Below are positions 1 to 7,772 of a stretch of 64,000 bases of DNA, piece by piece (positions within the stretch are counted from its first letter, which is position 1; every line of letters begins with the position of its first letter). The stretch lies in the NCBI RefSeq assembly GCF_001995095.2, contig NZ_MTSD02000007.1, positions 62,001 to 126,000 of the forward strand, in the 5' to 3' direction. The DNA comes from Oceanospirillum linum. Lineage in GTDB: Bacteria > Pseudomonadota > Gammaproteobacteria > Pseudomonadales > Halomonadaceae. Below the pieces are notes generated by a model. It was not told the origin of the DNA. It saw only the letters and a list, made by a program, of their open reading frames with translations, and did no database searches. The position numbers and the translations under genes are program-made.

Positions 1-2
1 TC

Positions 3-389
3 AGCCAGCAGCAGGATGAAGCTGCCATCGATATGACACCTATGCTGGATGTGGTGTTTATTATGTTGATCTTTTTTATTGTCTCTACCTCTTTTGTCCG
101 TGAGGCGGGCATTGATGTGAACCGGCCTTCCGCTAAAACCAGTGAAGGCCAGACACAGAGCGCGGTCATGATCGCTCTGTCTCCGGAGGGTGAGGTTTGG
201 CTGGACCGGAAAGCAACAGATCTGCGTATGGTTCGACCGACTCTGGAGCGTCTGCGCAGTGAACAGCCGGGGCTAAGTGTTGTTGTTCAGGCGGATAGCA
301 AAAGCACCACTGGGGATCTGGTGAAGTTGATTGATCAGTTGCGATTGGCCGGTGTGAAATATACGGTGGCGACCCGTGACGGCGAGTAA
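3..389 (+). CDS. exbD: ExbD/TolR biopolymer transport protein, 5' end missing
   Basis: This is the C-terminal part of an ExbD-type inner-membrane protein, which with ExbB uses the proton gradient to energise TonB. The frame is open from the window edge, so the true start lies upstream. The hallmark is the single membrane helix beginning IDMTPMLDVVFIMLIFFIV, whose aspartate is the conserved proton-path residue. A periplasmic domain of about 95 residues follows, ending in GVKYTVATRDGE. The stop overlaps the start of tonB by 14 bases, indicating a tightly coupled operon, presumably with exbB upstream. The family assignment is firm; only the N-terminus is unknown. Confidence 0.93.
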   Translation, partial: SQQQDEAAIDMTPMLDVVFIMLIFFIVSTSFVREAGIDVNRPSAKTSEGQTQSAVMIALSPEGEVWLDRKATDLRMVRPTLERLRSEQPGLSVVVQADSKSTTGDLVKLIDQLRLAGVKYTVATRDGE

Positions 390-1077
390 TACTTCCTCCA
401 ACGTGAGCGCCCGTTCAGCCTCACTGCGTACCCGTCTGAAGCCCCTGCTGGTTGTGCCTGTTGGCGTACTGCTGACACTGGTATTTTTTGTGCTCCTGGC
501 AGAGATGGTGCAGATGGATCAGATGCAGACATTACCGGAAGACAACAGCGCCGAACTCAGCCTCTTTATGCTGCAGGATGAATCTGATCTGGAGGTTCGT
601 AAAAGAGCCCGACCAGAGCCACCGGAGCCTGCGCCAGAAAAACCGGCTATGCCTTCGGTGAGTCAGCCTCTGCAGAATATGCCGGTTACAGAGGTTCCGA
701 CTCCGGATCTGGATCTGCCGGATATCGCTGCAGAAAGTTCCTTCCAGTTGGATGTGGATATCAGTCAGTTCCAGCCCGGTGAATCGGCGATCCAGATCGC
801 AGAAAACCCTATGCCCCTGAGCCGGGTTAATCCACGCTATCCCCGTAAGGCGTTGCGCCGGGGATTAGAAGGTCAGGTGGTTCTGGAGTTTGTTGTTGAT
901 GCTAATGGGGACGTGGTGGAAGATTCCATCAAAATCATCAGTGCTACCCCAAAAGGTTTGTTTGAACACTCCAGTGTTCGTGCCTTATCCCGCTGGCGCT
1001 TTCAGCCGAAGAAACAGGGAGGGCAGGGGGTTCCGTTCCGTGCCCGGCAAACATTGGTCTTTAAACTGGCCAAATAG
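376..1077 (+). CDS. tonB: TonB energy transducer (TonB2-type)
   Basis: TonB carries proton-motive energy from ExbBD across the periplasm to outer-membrane receptors. The protein has 233 residues: a short cytoplasmic tail, a membrane helix at about 23-43 (LLVVPVGVLLTLVFFVLLAE), a modest Pro/Glu-rich linker at about 70-110, and a C-terminal TonB domain at about 145-233 with NPRYPRKALRRGLEGQVVLE and ALSRWRFQP. It starts with GTG inside exbD, and no nearby in-frame ATG would keep the membrane helix. The following TPR gene makes it resemble the TonB2 operons of Vibrio and relatives. Substrate receptors cannot be inferred. Confidence 0.9.
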   Translation: MTASNTSSNVSARSASLRTRLKPLLVVPVGVLLTLVFFVLLAEMVQMDQMQTLPEDNSAELSLFMLQDESDLEVRKRARPEPPEPAPEKPAMPSVSQPLQNMPVTEVPTPDLDLPDIAAESSFQLDVDISQFQPGESAIQIAENPMPLSRVNPRYPRKALRRGLEGQVVLEFVVDANGDVVEDSIKIISATPKGLFEHSSVRALSRWRFQPKKQGGQGVPFRARQTLVFKLAK

Positions 1078-1137
1078 CCGACTTGTATAGGCCGATAGCG
1101 GGTATTGATGCTTAATTTAAAGGATAACGAGGGCAGT

Positions 1138-2499
1138 ATGATGAACTTTCTCAATGGACTGGCCGTTTGCCGCTGCGGTGCGGGCAGAGGCGCACAGAGT
1201 AAAAAGCACTGGTTGCAGCAATACCGGTCTGGTCTGATGTTTCTGCTAATGCTCACCAGTAGCCTCACCTTTACCAGTGCTAAGGCCGCTAATCTGTCTC
1301 CTGCTGAGTTTAAACAGCTGCAGGAGATTCAGGCTCTGCAGACTGAGGCGCGTTGGCTTGAGGTGAAAACCCTGATCGGGCAGCAACTTTCGGAAGAACC
1401 CGGTGAGCTGATGCAGGCGATGCTCTGGCGTGCCCTTGCCCAGGCCGAGCTGCAGGATGCTAACTACGAGAAAGCTCTTACCGCTATCCGCAACGCCTGG
1501 CAACTGAAACAGCTGCCTGAAGCGGATCAGTTGAATCTGCAAGGATTACTGGCCCAGCTGATGATTCAGCAGGATGAGCTGGATCAGGGGATTATTCTGT
1601 TTGAGGATTGGCTGGAAAAAACACCCGAAGAACAGCGGCAGCCCCGCCACTTTCTGACGTTAGCCCAGGCCTACAGTCAACAGGAAAGCTGGAACAAAGC
1701 ACTGCCCAACGCCAAAGAAGCGGTGGCGCGTCATGAGTCAGCACCGATTCCCTGGCTCTCTTTGTTGGTTGGTTTACACGCCCGACTGGAGCAATGGTCT
1801 GATGCGGCTAATGTCCAGAAACGTATTCTGATTCAGGAACCCCGCCAGATGCGCCACTGGCGACAACTGGCAATGCTGCAGTATCGCCAACCCGTTGATC
1901 AAGGCGCTGACCGCGACAGTCTTCATCAGGACGCTGTGGCGAGTTTGCGTATCGCCTGGGAGCAGGGATTATTCGATCGTGCGGATGATTACCAGCTATT
2001 AAGCCAGTGGTTGAATGCCAGTGGACAACCTTTAAAAGCGGCGCAGGTATTGGCTGACGGGCTGGAAAAAGACGTCTTTGCTGACAAAGGTGCCGATCAG
2101 ATGCTGGTCGCTACTGAGCAGCTTTCCAGTCTCTGGTTACGGGCAAAAGAGTGGGAAAAGGCTGAACATACGCTGCAGCGGATTGTTGCTTTAAATGAGC
2201 AGCAACCGGATGCGGGTGAACGCTCTGCTACTCTTTATAAGCAGATCGCACGGTTACAGATGCAGCAGAAAAAATGGCAGGCAGCAGGTCAGACTCTGAA
2301 CACTCTGTTGGCAGAATACCCGGCAGATCCGGCTGAAGTACTGTTACTGCAAGGCATTGTCCTGTTACAGCAGCAGCAGGTGGAAGCGGCTGAAGGTAAG
2401 TTCCATCTGGCGGAACAAAAGGTTGATTCCACTGCCGATGAGTATGTTGGTAAGAATGCCCGTCAATGGCTGAGGTATATCGAGCAGATTCGGAGTTAA
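1138..2499 (+). CDS. Tetratricopeptide-repeat protein of the TonB operon
   Basis: This exported TPR protein has about 453 residues from the chosen ATG, which has a GAGGG ribosome site just upstream; an in-frame ATG at 1108 has none. A long basic N-region precedes a hydrophobic signal (LMFLLMLTSSLTFTSAKAA). The rest is helical TPR-like repeats rich in Q, L, A and W, for example around LAQAYSQQESWNKALPNAKEA. It starts 60 bases after tonB on the same strand. Gammaproteobacterial TonB2 clusters often end in such a gene, so a scaffolding role in the TonB complex is a reasonable inference, but the sequence does not prove it. Confidence 0.8.
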   Translation: MMNFLNGLAVCRCGAGRGAQSKKHWLQQYRSGLMFLLMLTSSLTFTSAKAANLSPAEFKQLQEIQALQTEARWLEVKTLIGQQLSEEPGELMQAMLWRALAQAELQDANYEKALTAIRNAWQLKQLPEADQLNLQGLLAQLMIQQDELDQGIILFEDWLEKTPEEQRQPRHFLTLAQAYSQQESWNKALPNAKEAVARHESAPIPWLSLLVGLHARLEQWSDAANVQKRILIQEPRQMRHWRQLAMLQYRQPVDQGADRDSLHQDAVASLRIAWEQGLFDRADDYQLLSQWLNASGQPLKAAQVLADGLEKDVFADKGADQMLVATEQLSSLWLRAKEWEKAEHTLQRIVALNEQQPDAGERSATLYKQIARLQMQQKKWQAAGQTLNTLLAEYPADPAEVLLLQGIVLLQQQQVEAAEGKFHLAEQKVDSTADEYVGKNARQWLRYIEQIRS

Positions 2500-2547
2500 G
2501 AGGGATTGTTCTAAACGTGCAGATACAAGAAGGCCCACACTTTACAG

Positions 2548-2569
2548 GCAATGCTCTGAAGAGCATTGC
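2548..2569. repeat. Perfect 10-bp inverted repeat after the TonB operon
   Basis: Two exactly complementary 10-base arms (GCAATGCTCT and AGAGCATTGC) are separated by two bases, 48 bases after the TPR stop and before the convergent gene at 2680. It has no T-run, so it is not a classic intrinsic terminator. It could be a rho-assisted or 3'-end-stabilising hairpin, or a repetitive extragenic palindrome. Confidence 0.5.
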
Positions 2570-2679
2570 GGCCAGAGGTATGGGCACAGTTGAGCTTAAG
2601 ATGGAGGTTTGCAGATTTTTTTAAATCCGCTACTTATGCTTCCACCTTGGAGTCATGGTATTTTGCAAATGCTTTAAAA

Positions 2680-3366
2680 CTACTCTTCAGGTCGTTCCGC
2701 AAAGACTCGACTTGTGATTTCGGCAAAGCTTGGGGCCTTCTTGAGATGGCCGGCTTCACCTTGCGTGAGTTTGTCCAAACCAAAGCCAATTTCGCTTTTC
2801 CACCATTCATTTAATTCGTCTCCGTGCTTATCACGTATAGCGTTGAGCATAGTATCTTTAATATTAAGTGAAGCAGCTCCCGGGTGGCCGGTCAAGGCTA
2901 TAGCCAAAATAACATAATTTTGACCCTTAACCACTTTTCCATCGAAAAATGGGTATTGAGATAACCTGTAAAAGGCTCCTTTGCCCGTTCGTTGAGGTCT
3001 GTTAGCCTGAACGATATCTGAGCACAATTCACAATTTAATTTGTTAGCTAAATAGAACGCGAGAGCTGCCGGTATTTTGTTGGTTCCAAACTCTTCAATG
3101 GCATGAATCGGTAGTATGTGTGCGGAGCGTCCGTCCAGAATTTGACTCAGTTCTGAAATTTTTTGCTCGGGTGTAATATCTTTAACTAGTTTATAGGCTG
3201 CGATATCGCTGCCCTGCATTTTAGCGAGTTCATATTTTGGATGATTTTTTGCTGCGCCAAGCGGGCGAAAAATGAAAACTGGTGGAAAGTCTTGCCATGC
3301 GACCCTAGTTTCCTGATTTTGAATCCTACTGCGGTACTCATCTAGTGATACAATTTTTCTGGGCAT
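2680..3366 (-). CDS. Phosphoribosyltransferase-like protein lacking the PRPP-binding loop
   Basis: The 228-residue product resembles the phosphoribosyltransferase family with a long C-terminal extension. From memory of that family, matching segments are HPKYELAKMQGSDIAAYKLV, GRSAHILPIHAIEEFGTNKI, the substrate strand SDIVQANRPQRTGKGAFYRL, and the tail EWWKSEIGFGLDKLTQGEAG. Where the family has V-DD-x3-TGGTLA followed by about 20 residues, this protein passes from GQNYVI straight to LAIALTGHPGAA. About 25-30 residues including the catalytic PRPP motif therefore appear to be missing in frame (junction near 2901-2912). It is probably inactive as a transferase. It sits alone, convergent with the TonB operon. 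Confidence 0.6.
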   Translation of the reverse strand: MPRKIVSLDEYRSRIQNQETRVAWQDFPPVFIFRPLGAAKNHPKYELAKMQGSDIAAYKLVKDITPEQKISELSQILDGRSAHILPIHAIEEFGTNKIPAALAFYLANKLNCELCSDIVQANRPQRTGKGAFYRLSQYPFFDGKVVKGQNYVILAIALTGHPGAASLNIKDTMLNAIRDKHGDELNEWWKSEIGFGLDKLTQGEAGHLKKAPSFAEITSRVFAERPEE

Positions 3367-3446
3367 TAGAATTTCTGGGTAGTGAACTAGCTTATATTTT
3401 ATCCGAACTCTCTAATCCACGTAACCCTACAGAAGGTTGAACCCCT

Positions 3447-4091
3447 TCAACCTTCCGGAAACATCACCACTTCATCCCCTTCCTGCCAGGGTTCAAACTT
3501 GGTCATGGCCTGCAGAAACACCGGGTGTTCTAACCAGTCCTGCAGCCATTGTTGCAACTTCGGATAGGGTAGCGAATAAAACGTCTGGCGATCCACATGG
3601 GCAAATTGGCGCACAAAGGGCATGATGCCGATATCGGCGATGCTGACCTTGTCACTCAGCAGGTAGGGCCGGTCGGTCAGTAAATCTTCAAGTTTCTGCA
3701 GGAAAACTTCGCCGTTCAGGCGGTATTCCCGCTGGCTCATTCCAGGATGACGGTCGGCGTATTTATAACGATCCAGCCAGTGTTTAAAGTCACCATCGTT
3801 CTGATCCAGAAGACCGGCCGCTAAGGAAAGGTCCACATCCAGCAAACCAGCCGGATCATGTTGTGCCAGTGCCCATTCCAGAATCTCCCGGCTCTCTTCA
3901 ATAACGTGGCCATCCGGCAGTTCCAGTACCGGAACCGTTCCCTTCGGGCTGATCGCCAGCATCGGTGCGGGTTTGCTTTTCAGAATGATCTCCCGCAGTT
4001 CAACCGGGCATCCGGCAAATAATAGCCCGAGTCGGGCACGCATAGCGTAGGGACATCGACGAAAGGAGTAGAGGCGGGGGAGTATACGCAT
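3447..4091 (-). CDS. Glutathione S-transferase family protein
   Basis: This 214-residue cytosolic protein has the two-domain GST layout. The N-terminal thioredoxin-like domain (about 3-80) carries a catalytic-type cysteine in RRCPYAMRAR (Cys13), the cis-proline strand GTVPVLELPDG and the glutathione-binding EES at about 65-67. The helical C-terminal domain (about 90-205) contains LLSDKVSIADIGIMPFVRQF, the N-capping motif of GSTs. The Cys-Pro-Tyr site suggests glutathione-dependent thiol-disulfide or lyase activity rather than classical conjugation. The substrate is unknown and the gene appears monocistronic. Confidence 0.85.
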   Translation of the reverse strand: MRILPRLYSFRRCPYAMRARLGLLFAGCPVELREIILKSKPAPMLAISPKGTVPVLELPDGHVIEESREILEWALAQHDPAGLLDVDLSLAAGLLDQNDGDFKHWLDRYKYADRHPGMSQREYRLNGEVFLQKLEDLLTDRPYLLSDKVSIADIGIMPFVRQFAHVDRQTFYSLPYPKLQQWLQDWLEHPVFLQAMTKFEPWQEGDEVVMFPEG

Positions 4092-4391
4092 AACGTGTGT
4101 TTTCCAAAGAGCTGAACAGGTTTCTTAAATTGGAAAAAGCCTTTTAAAATCAATGGCTTTAGCTCGATTTTGTGACTGTTTAGTGTAAACAAAGCTGATG
4201 CTGATAACCAATGGGTCTGCGTATTTTTACGTAGTCGGGTGCGTAGTTTCTACAGGTGGGCTACGTACTCACCCGAATAGTGGCTGATATTTGTTTTTGT
4301 AACTATCCGTTCGGTTCACGAAGCCTGCAGGTTCTGTATTGGTTATAACTGATATCAGAACGTTAGTCAGGCATTCCGAAAAACGCTGAGG
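4092..4391. other. Intergenic region upstream of the TRAP operon with an inverted repeat
   Basis: The 300 bases between the divergent GST and dctP genes hold no credible ORF and should contain both promoters. The clearest structure is a bulged inverted repeat at 4236-4275: CGGGTG and CGTAG on the left face CTACG and CACCCG on the right, with four unpaired bases between the right-hand segments. Extra GTAG/CTAC copies flank it. It could be an operator for the downstream response regulator, but that is inference. I could not assign convincing -35/-10 boxes. Confidence 0.4.
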
Positions 4392-5495
4392 ATGATAAAA
4401 ACAATGTTTAGCGCTCTGAAAAAACTTCCCTTTGGTAAGAAGGCTCTGGCAGCAGCAACCTGCCTGAGTATTCTTGCAGCTCCTGCGATGGCAGATGATA
4501 AAGTATACCGTCTAAAAATGGCGGAAGGCTGGCCGACTAACTTCCCAATCTTTGGTGACTCACCGCGTAATATGGCGAAGATGGCTGAGGAGATGTCGGG
4601 TGGTCGTCTGAAGATCACAATCGATTCCGCCAATAAGCACAAAGCGCCTCTGGCGATCTTTGATATGGTGAAAGGTGGCCAGTACGATATGGGTCATACT
4701 GCATCCTACTACTGGAAGGGTAAAGATCCGAACACCCTTTTCTTTACTACAATGCCTTTCGGCATGACAGCTCCTGAACAGTACGCCTGGTTCTATCACG
4801 GCGGTGGTATGGAACTGATGCAGAAGGTGTATAAGCGTCACCGTATGCTCTCTTTCCCTGGTGGTAACACGGGTATTCAGATGGGTGGTTGGTTCCGTAA
4901 GGAGATCAACTCTCTGGAAGACCTGCAGGGTCTGAAAATGCGTATTCCTGGTTTCGCTGGTGAAATTCTGGCAGAGCTGGGCGCTAAACCAACGAACATT
5001 GCAACCGGTGAGCTGTATACCTCCCTTGAGCGTAACACCATTGATGCACTGGAGTGGGTGGGGCCTTCTCTGGATCTGCGTATGGGCTTCCATAAAATCG
5101 CACCTTACTACTACACCGGCTGGCATGAGCCTGCAACCGAGCTGCAGTTCCTGATTAATGAGCGCAGCTGGAAGAAACTGCCGAAAGACCTTCAGGAGAT
5201 TCTGCGTGTTGCGATGCGTACCGCATCTTATGACATGTACACTCAGTCAACCCACGCTTCCGGTGAGAACTGGGCGACTATGAAGCAGGAATACCCGAAT
5301 ATTCAGGTAAAACGCTTCCCTGATGAGGTGATCGAGGCGATGCGTGCTGCGAACACTAAACTGTTGAAAGAGAAAGCTGAAGCCAACCCAATGGCAAAAG
5401 AGATTATCGAATCTCAGGCTAAGTATCTGAAACAGGTTCGTGCCTGGACCAATATTGCAGATAAGCAATACCTGGACTCCATTGCCGGCGAATAA
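4392..5495 (+). CDS. dctP: TRAP transporter substrate-binding protein DctP (TakP-like)
   Basis: This periplasmic binding protein captures a carboxylate for the DctQM permease. A Sec signal peptide (KKLPFGKKALAAATCLSILAAPAMA) precedes the DctP domain. Features resembling the TakP branch are MAEGWPTNFPIFG, the stretch FGMTAPEQYAWFYHGGGMEL, GNTGIQMGGWFRKEI and LEWVGPSLD. TakP-type proteins bind 2-oxo acids or similar monocarboxylates, so that is the predicted ligand class; the exact ligand is open. The ATG at 4392 abuts a GAGG, so the ATG at 4404, still ahead of the signal peptide, may be the real start. A terminator-like hairpin follows the gene, as is common where the binding protein is needed in excess. 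Confidence 0.93.
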   Translation: MIKTMFSALKKLPFGKKALAAATCLSILAAPAMADDKVYRLKMAEGWPTNFPIFGDSPRNMAKMAEEMSGGRLKITIDSANKHKAPLAIFDMVKGGQYDMGHTASYYWKGKDPNTLFFTTMPFGMTAPEQYAWFYHGGGMELMQKVYKRHRMLSFPGGNTGIQMGGWFRKEINSLEDLQGLKMRIPGFAGEILAELGAKPTNIATGELYTSLERNTIDALEWVGPSLDLRMGFHKIAPYYYTGWHEPATELQFLINERSWKKLPKDLQEILRVAMRTASYDMYTQSTHASGENWATMKQEYPNIQVKRFPDEVIEAMRAANTKLLKEKAEANPMAKEIIESQAKYLKQVRAWTNIADKQYLDSIAGE

Positions 5496-5515
5496 CACCG
5501 GCTGATACTGTAACT

Positions 5516-5555
5516 CCGGCCGAAATATACCTCCCGGCCGGGGTTATGGTTTTTT
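5516..5555 (+). terminator. Partial terminator/attenuator between dctP and dctQ
   Basis: A 7-bp GC-only stem (CCGGCCG at 5516-5522, CGGCCGG at 5535-5541) is followed after seven bases by GGTTTTTT. The gap before the T-run makes it imperfect, which suits partial termination that leaves more dctP than dctQM message. It could also be a 3'-stabilising hairpin. Confidence 0.5.
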
Positions 5556-5619
5556 GTACTGTGTGACGGTTTTATTTTTTACTCCTTTTCATTATCACCT
5601 TGCCCCGATAGGAATCGCT

Positions 5620-6171
5620 ATGTCCTCGACATCTGTGCCTCTGCTTGTGCGGCTGGAGAACGGCCTGAACTGGGTCTCCGATCGCTTGGGCACCTTTTCT
5701 GCCCTGTTGTTTCTGTTACTGCTGGCGAATGTCTTTTATGACGTGCTGGCCCGTTATCTCTGGAACGATGTATCCATTGCCCTTCAGGAGCTGGAATGGC
5801 ATCTGTTTGCAGCCATGTTTCTGTTTGGTGTGCCTTATACCCTGAGAGCGGGCGGTCATGTGCGGGTCGATCTGATCTACGAGCGTTTGTCACCTAATGC
5901 TCGTGCCTGGATCGATTTTATGGGAACTATGGTTTTCCTGTTTCCTTTCTGCCTGTTGGTGGGTTGGTTTGGTATTGATTTTGTTAAGGAAGCTTACGAA
6001 CTTGGTGAGAGTAGTGGTGATCCGGGCGGCTTATCGCAGCGCTGGATTATTAAAGCTGCGATTCCGGTTTCTTTTGCGTTTATGGCGATGAGTGGCCTTG
6101 GGCTACTACTGAACTCGGTGAATACTCTGCTGGGCCACCATAAACCGATTTATCATAAAACAGATCTTTAG
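5620..6171 (+). CDS. dctQ: TRAP transporter small permease subunit DctQ
   Basis: DctQ is the four-helix inner-membrane subunit that joins DctM. The 183 residues from the chosen ATG contain hydrophobic segments at about 23-43, 55-75, 95-115 and 138-160, with the characteristic LQELEWHLFAAMFLFGVPYT. The ATG at 5620 has a well-spaced AGGAA; an upstream in-frame ATG at 5554 would add 22 unrelated residues and lies against the T-run of the preceding hairpin. dctM starts 9 bases downstream. The family call is secure from sequence and operon position. Confidence 0.9.
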   Translation: MSSTSVPLLVRLENGLNWVSDRLGTFSALLFLLLLANVFYDVLARYLWNDVSIALQELEWHLFAAMFLFGVPYTLRAGGHVRVDLIYERLSPNARAWIDFMGTMVFLFPFCLLVGWFGIDFVKEAYELGESSGDPGGLSQRWIIKAAIPVSFAFMAMSGLGLLLNSVNTLLGHHKPIYHKTDL

Positions 6172-6180
6172 GAGACCGCT

Positions 6181-7467
6181 ATGACAGGTGTTTTGATGTT
6201 TGCAGCGGCTCTTGTACTGCTGCTTCTGGGCTTTCCTGTTGCCTTCACTTTTGGTGGGGTGGCACTGCTTTTCGGTGTCTTTTCCGAGGGCATGGAGATG
6301 TTTGCCTTTATGCCGTACCGTGTGATGAGCATCATGCAGAACACGGTAATGATGGCGATTCCGTTGTTTATCTTTATGGGACTGGTTCTACAGAAAACCC
6401 GTCTGGCAGAACAGTTGCTGGAATCCATGGGGACGTTGTTTGGCCGGGTGCGTGGCGGTATTGCGATCTCCACTATTCTGGTGGGTGCGCTACTGGCGGC
6501 TTCCACAGGCGTAGTGGGCGCTTCTGTTGTGGCCATGGGGCTTATTTCTCTGCCGGTGATGCTTAAATATCAGTACGATAAGCGCCTTGCCTGCGGAACC
6601 ATCTGTGCTTCCGGCACTTTGGGCCAGATTATTCCACCGTCGATCATTCTGATTTTACTGGGTGATGTGATGGGGATTCCGGTCGGGGATCTTTTTCAGG
6701 CCGCAATCGGCCCAGGTCTTCTGCTGATCGCCGCTTATATCGTTTATATTCTGATTTATACCTGGCTGAAGCCAGAAGCAGCACCAGCAATGCCGATGGA
6801 AGAGGGTGTTGACCGTAAGGCTCTCTACCTTAAAGCGATTCGTGCCATCGTGCCGCCGCTGGCACTGATTCTGGTGGTTTTGGGCTCTATCTTTGGCGGT
6901 ATAGCAACGCCAACTGAGTCTGCGGCACTGGGTGGTGCCGGTGCTGTTGTGCTGGCATTTTTCTATAAGCAATTCAGTTGGAAGATGATCTTCGACAGCA
7001 GTATCGAAACCGTAAAAGTAACAGCGATGGTTTTTGCGATTCTGCTGGGTGCGACGGCGTTCTCCATGGCGTTCTCCTATACCGGTGGTGAAGAGGTCGT
7101 GGAAGAGTTGCTGCTCGGTCTGCCCGGAGAAAAATGGGGCTTCCTGGTACTCTCCATGCTGGTGATTCTGGTTTTGGGCTTCTTTATCGACTTTGTGGAA
7201 ATTGCGTTCATTATTGTGCCGATTCTGGTGCCGATTGCTGAGATTCTGGGTATTAATATGACCTGGTTTGCGATCCTGATTGCGATGAACCTGCAGACCT
7301 CCTTCCTGACACCGCCCTTTGGCTTCAGTCTCTTTTACCTGAAGGGGGTGGCACCGGATGGTGTGACTACAATGGACATTTACAAGGGGGTTATGCCGTT
7401 TATCGCCCTGCAGGTGCTCGTGTTGCTGGCGCTGCTGGTATTCCCTGAGTACCTGGGTTTTCAGTAA
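6181..7467 (+). CDS. dctM: TRAP transporter large permease subunit DctM
   Basis: DctM is the ion-coupled transport channel of the TRAP system. The 428 residues form about 11-13 membrane segments. Family signatures are ASTGVVGASVVAMGLISLPV, GTLGQIIPPSIILILLGD and TPTESAALG, plus the late motif LQTSFLTPPFGFSLFYLKG. AGGAG lies 6 bases before the ATG. Length is typical for DctM. An excellent terminator at 7572 closes the dctPQM operon, so the following kinase has its own transcript. Uptake of organic acids is expected; the substrate is set by DctP. Confidence 0.93.
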   Translation: MTGVLMFAAALVLLLLGFPVAFTFGGVALLFGVFSEGMEMFAFMPYRVMSIMQNTVMMAIPLFIFMGLVLQKTRLAEQLLESMGTLFGRVRGGIAISTILVGALLAASTGVVGASVVAMGLISLPVMLKYQYDKRLACGTICASGTLGQIIPPSIILILLGDVMGIPVGDLFQAAIGPGLLLIAAYIVYILIYTWLKPEAAPAMPMEEGVDRKALYLKAIRAIVPPLALILVVLGSIFGGIATPTESAALGGAGAVVLAFFYKQFSWKMIFDSSIETVKVTAMVFAILLGATAFSMAFSYTGGEEVVEELLLGLPGEKWGFLVLSMLVILVLGFFIDFVEIAFIIVPILVPIAEILGINMTWFAILIAMNLQTSFLTPPFGFSLFYLKGVAPDGVTTMDIYKGVMPFIALQVLVLLALLVFPEYLGFQ

Positions 7468-7571
7468 GTTGGTTTTTTAAGTTACGGCCGCAGGCTGTTT
7501 CTTATATGGCGTTATCTTTTGCATGGAAGAGCCTGTAAGGGTTCTGTTCCCTTCGCATCCGCAGTGATGCA

Positions 7572-7613
7572 CTGCCTTCTCTTCTGCCTCAGAAGAGAAG
7601 GCAGATTTTTTCT
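7572..7613 (+). terminator. Intrinsic terminator of dctPQM
   Basis: A perfect 14-bp stem (7572-7585 with 7591-7604) with a 5-base loop is followed by ATTTTTTCT. It separates the TRAP operon from the two-component genes. The rest of the 300-base gap before 7773 shows nothing else I can support. Confidence 0.9.
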
Positions 7614-7772
7614 CAGCAACTAGCCTTATTTTGCTTCTCTTTGCCACAGAAACGATATTTATTGCATGTGTTGTCTTGCCTGCCGCTGGCTTAATCCTGA
7701 CAATAGTCTCTGTTTATCACCGTCATGTCGGCAGGATGCCCACTGAAAACTGGCTGGGGTTGTTCTGTCGTT

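Noticed and set aside
5554-5619. Upstream ATG extension of dctQ
   Set aside because: It adds 22 residues with no family match and begins at the T-run of a terminator-like hairpin; the ATG at 5620 has a proper ribosome site.
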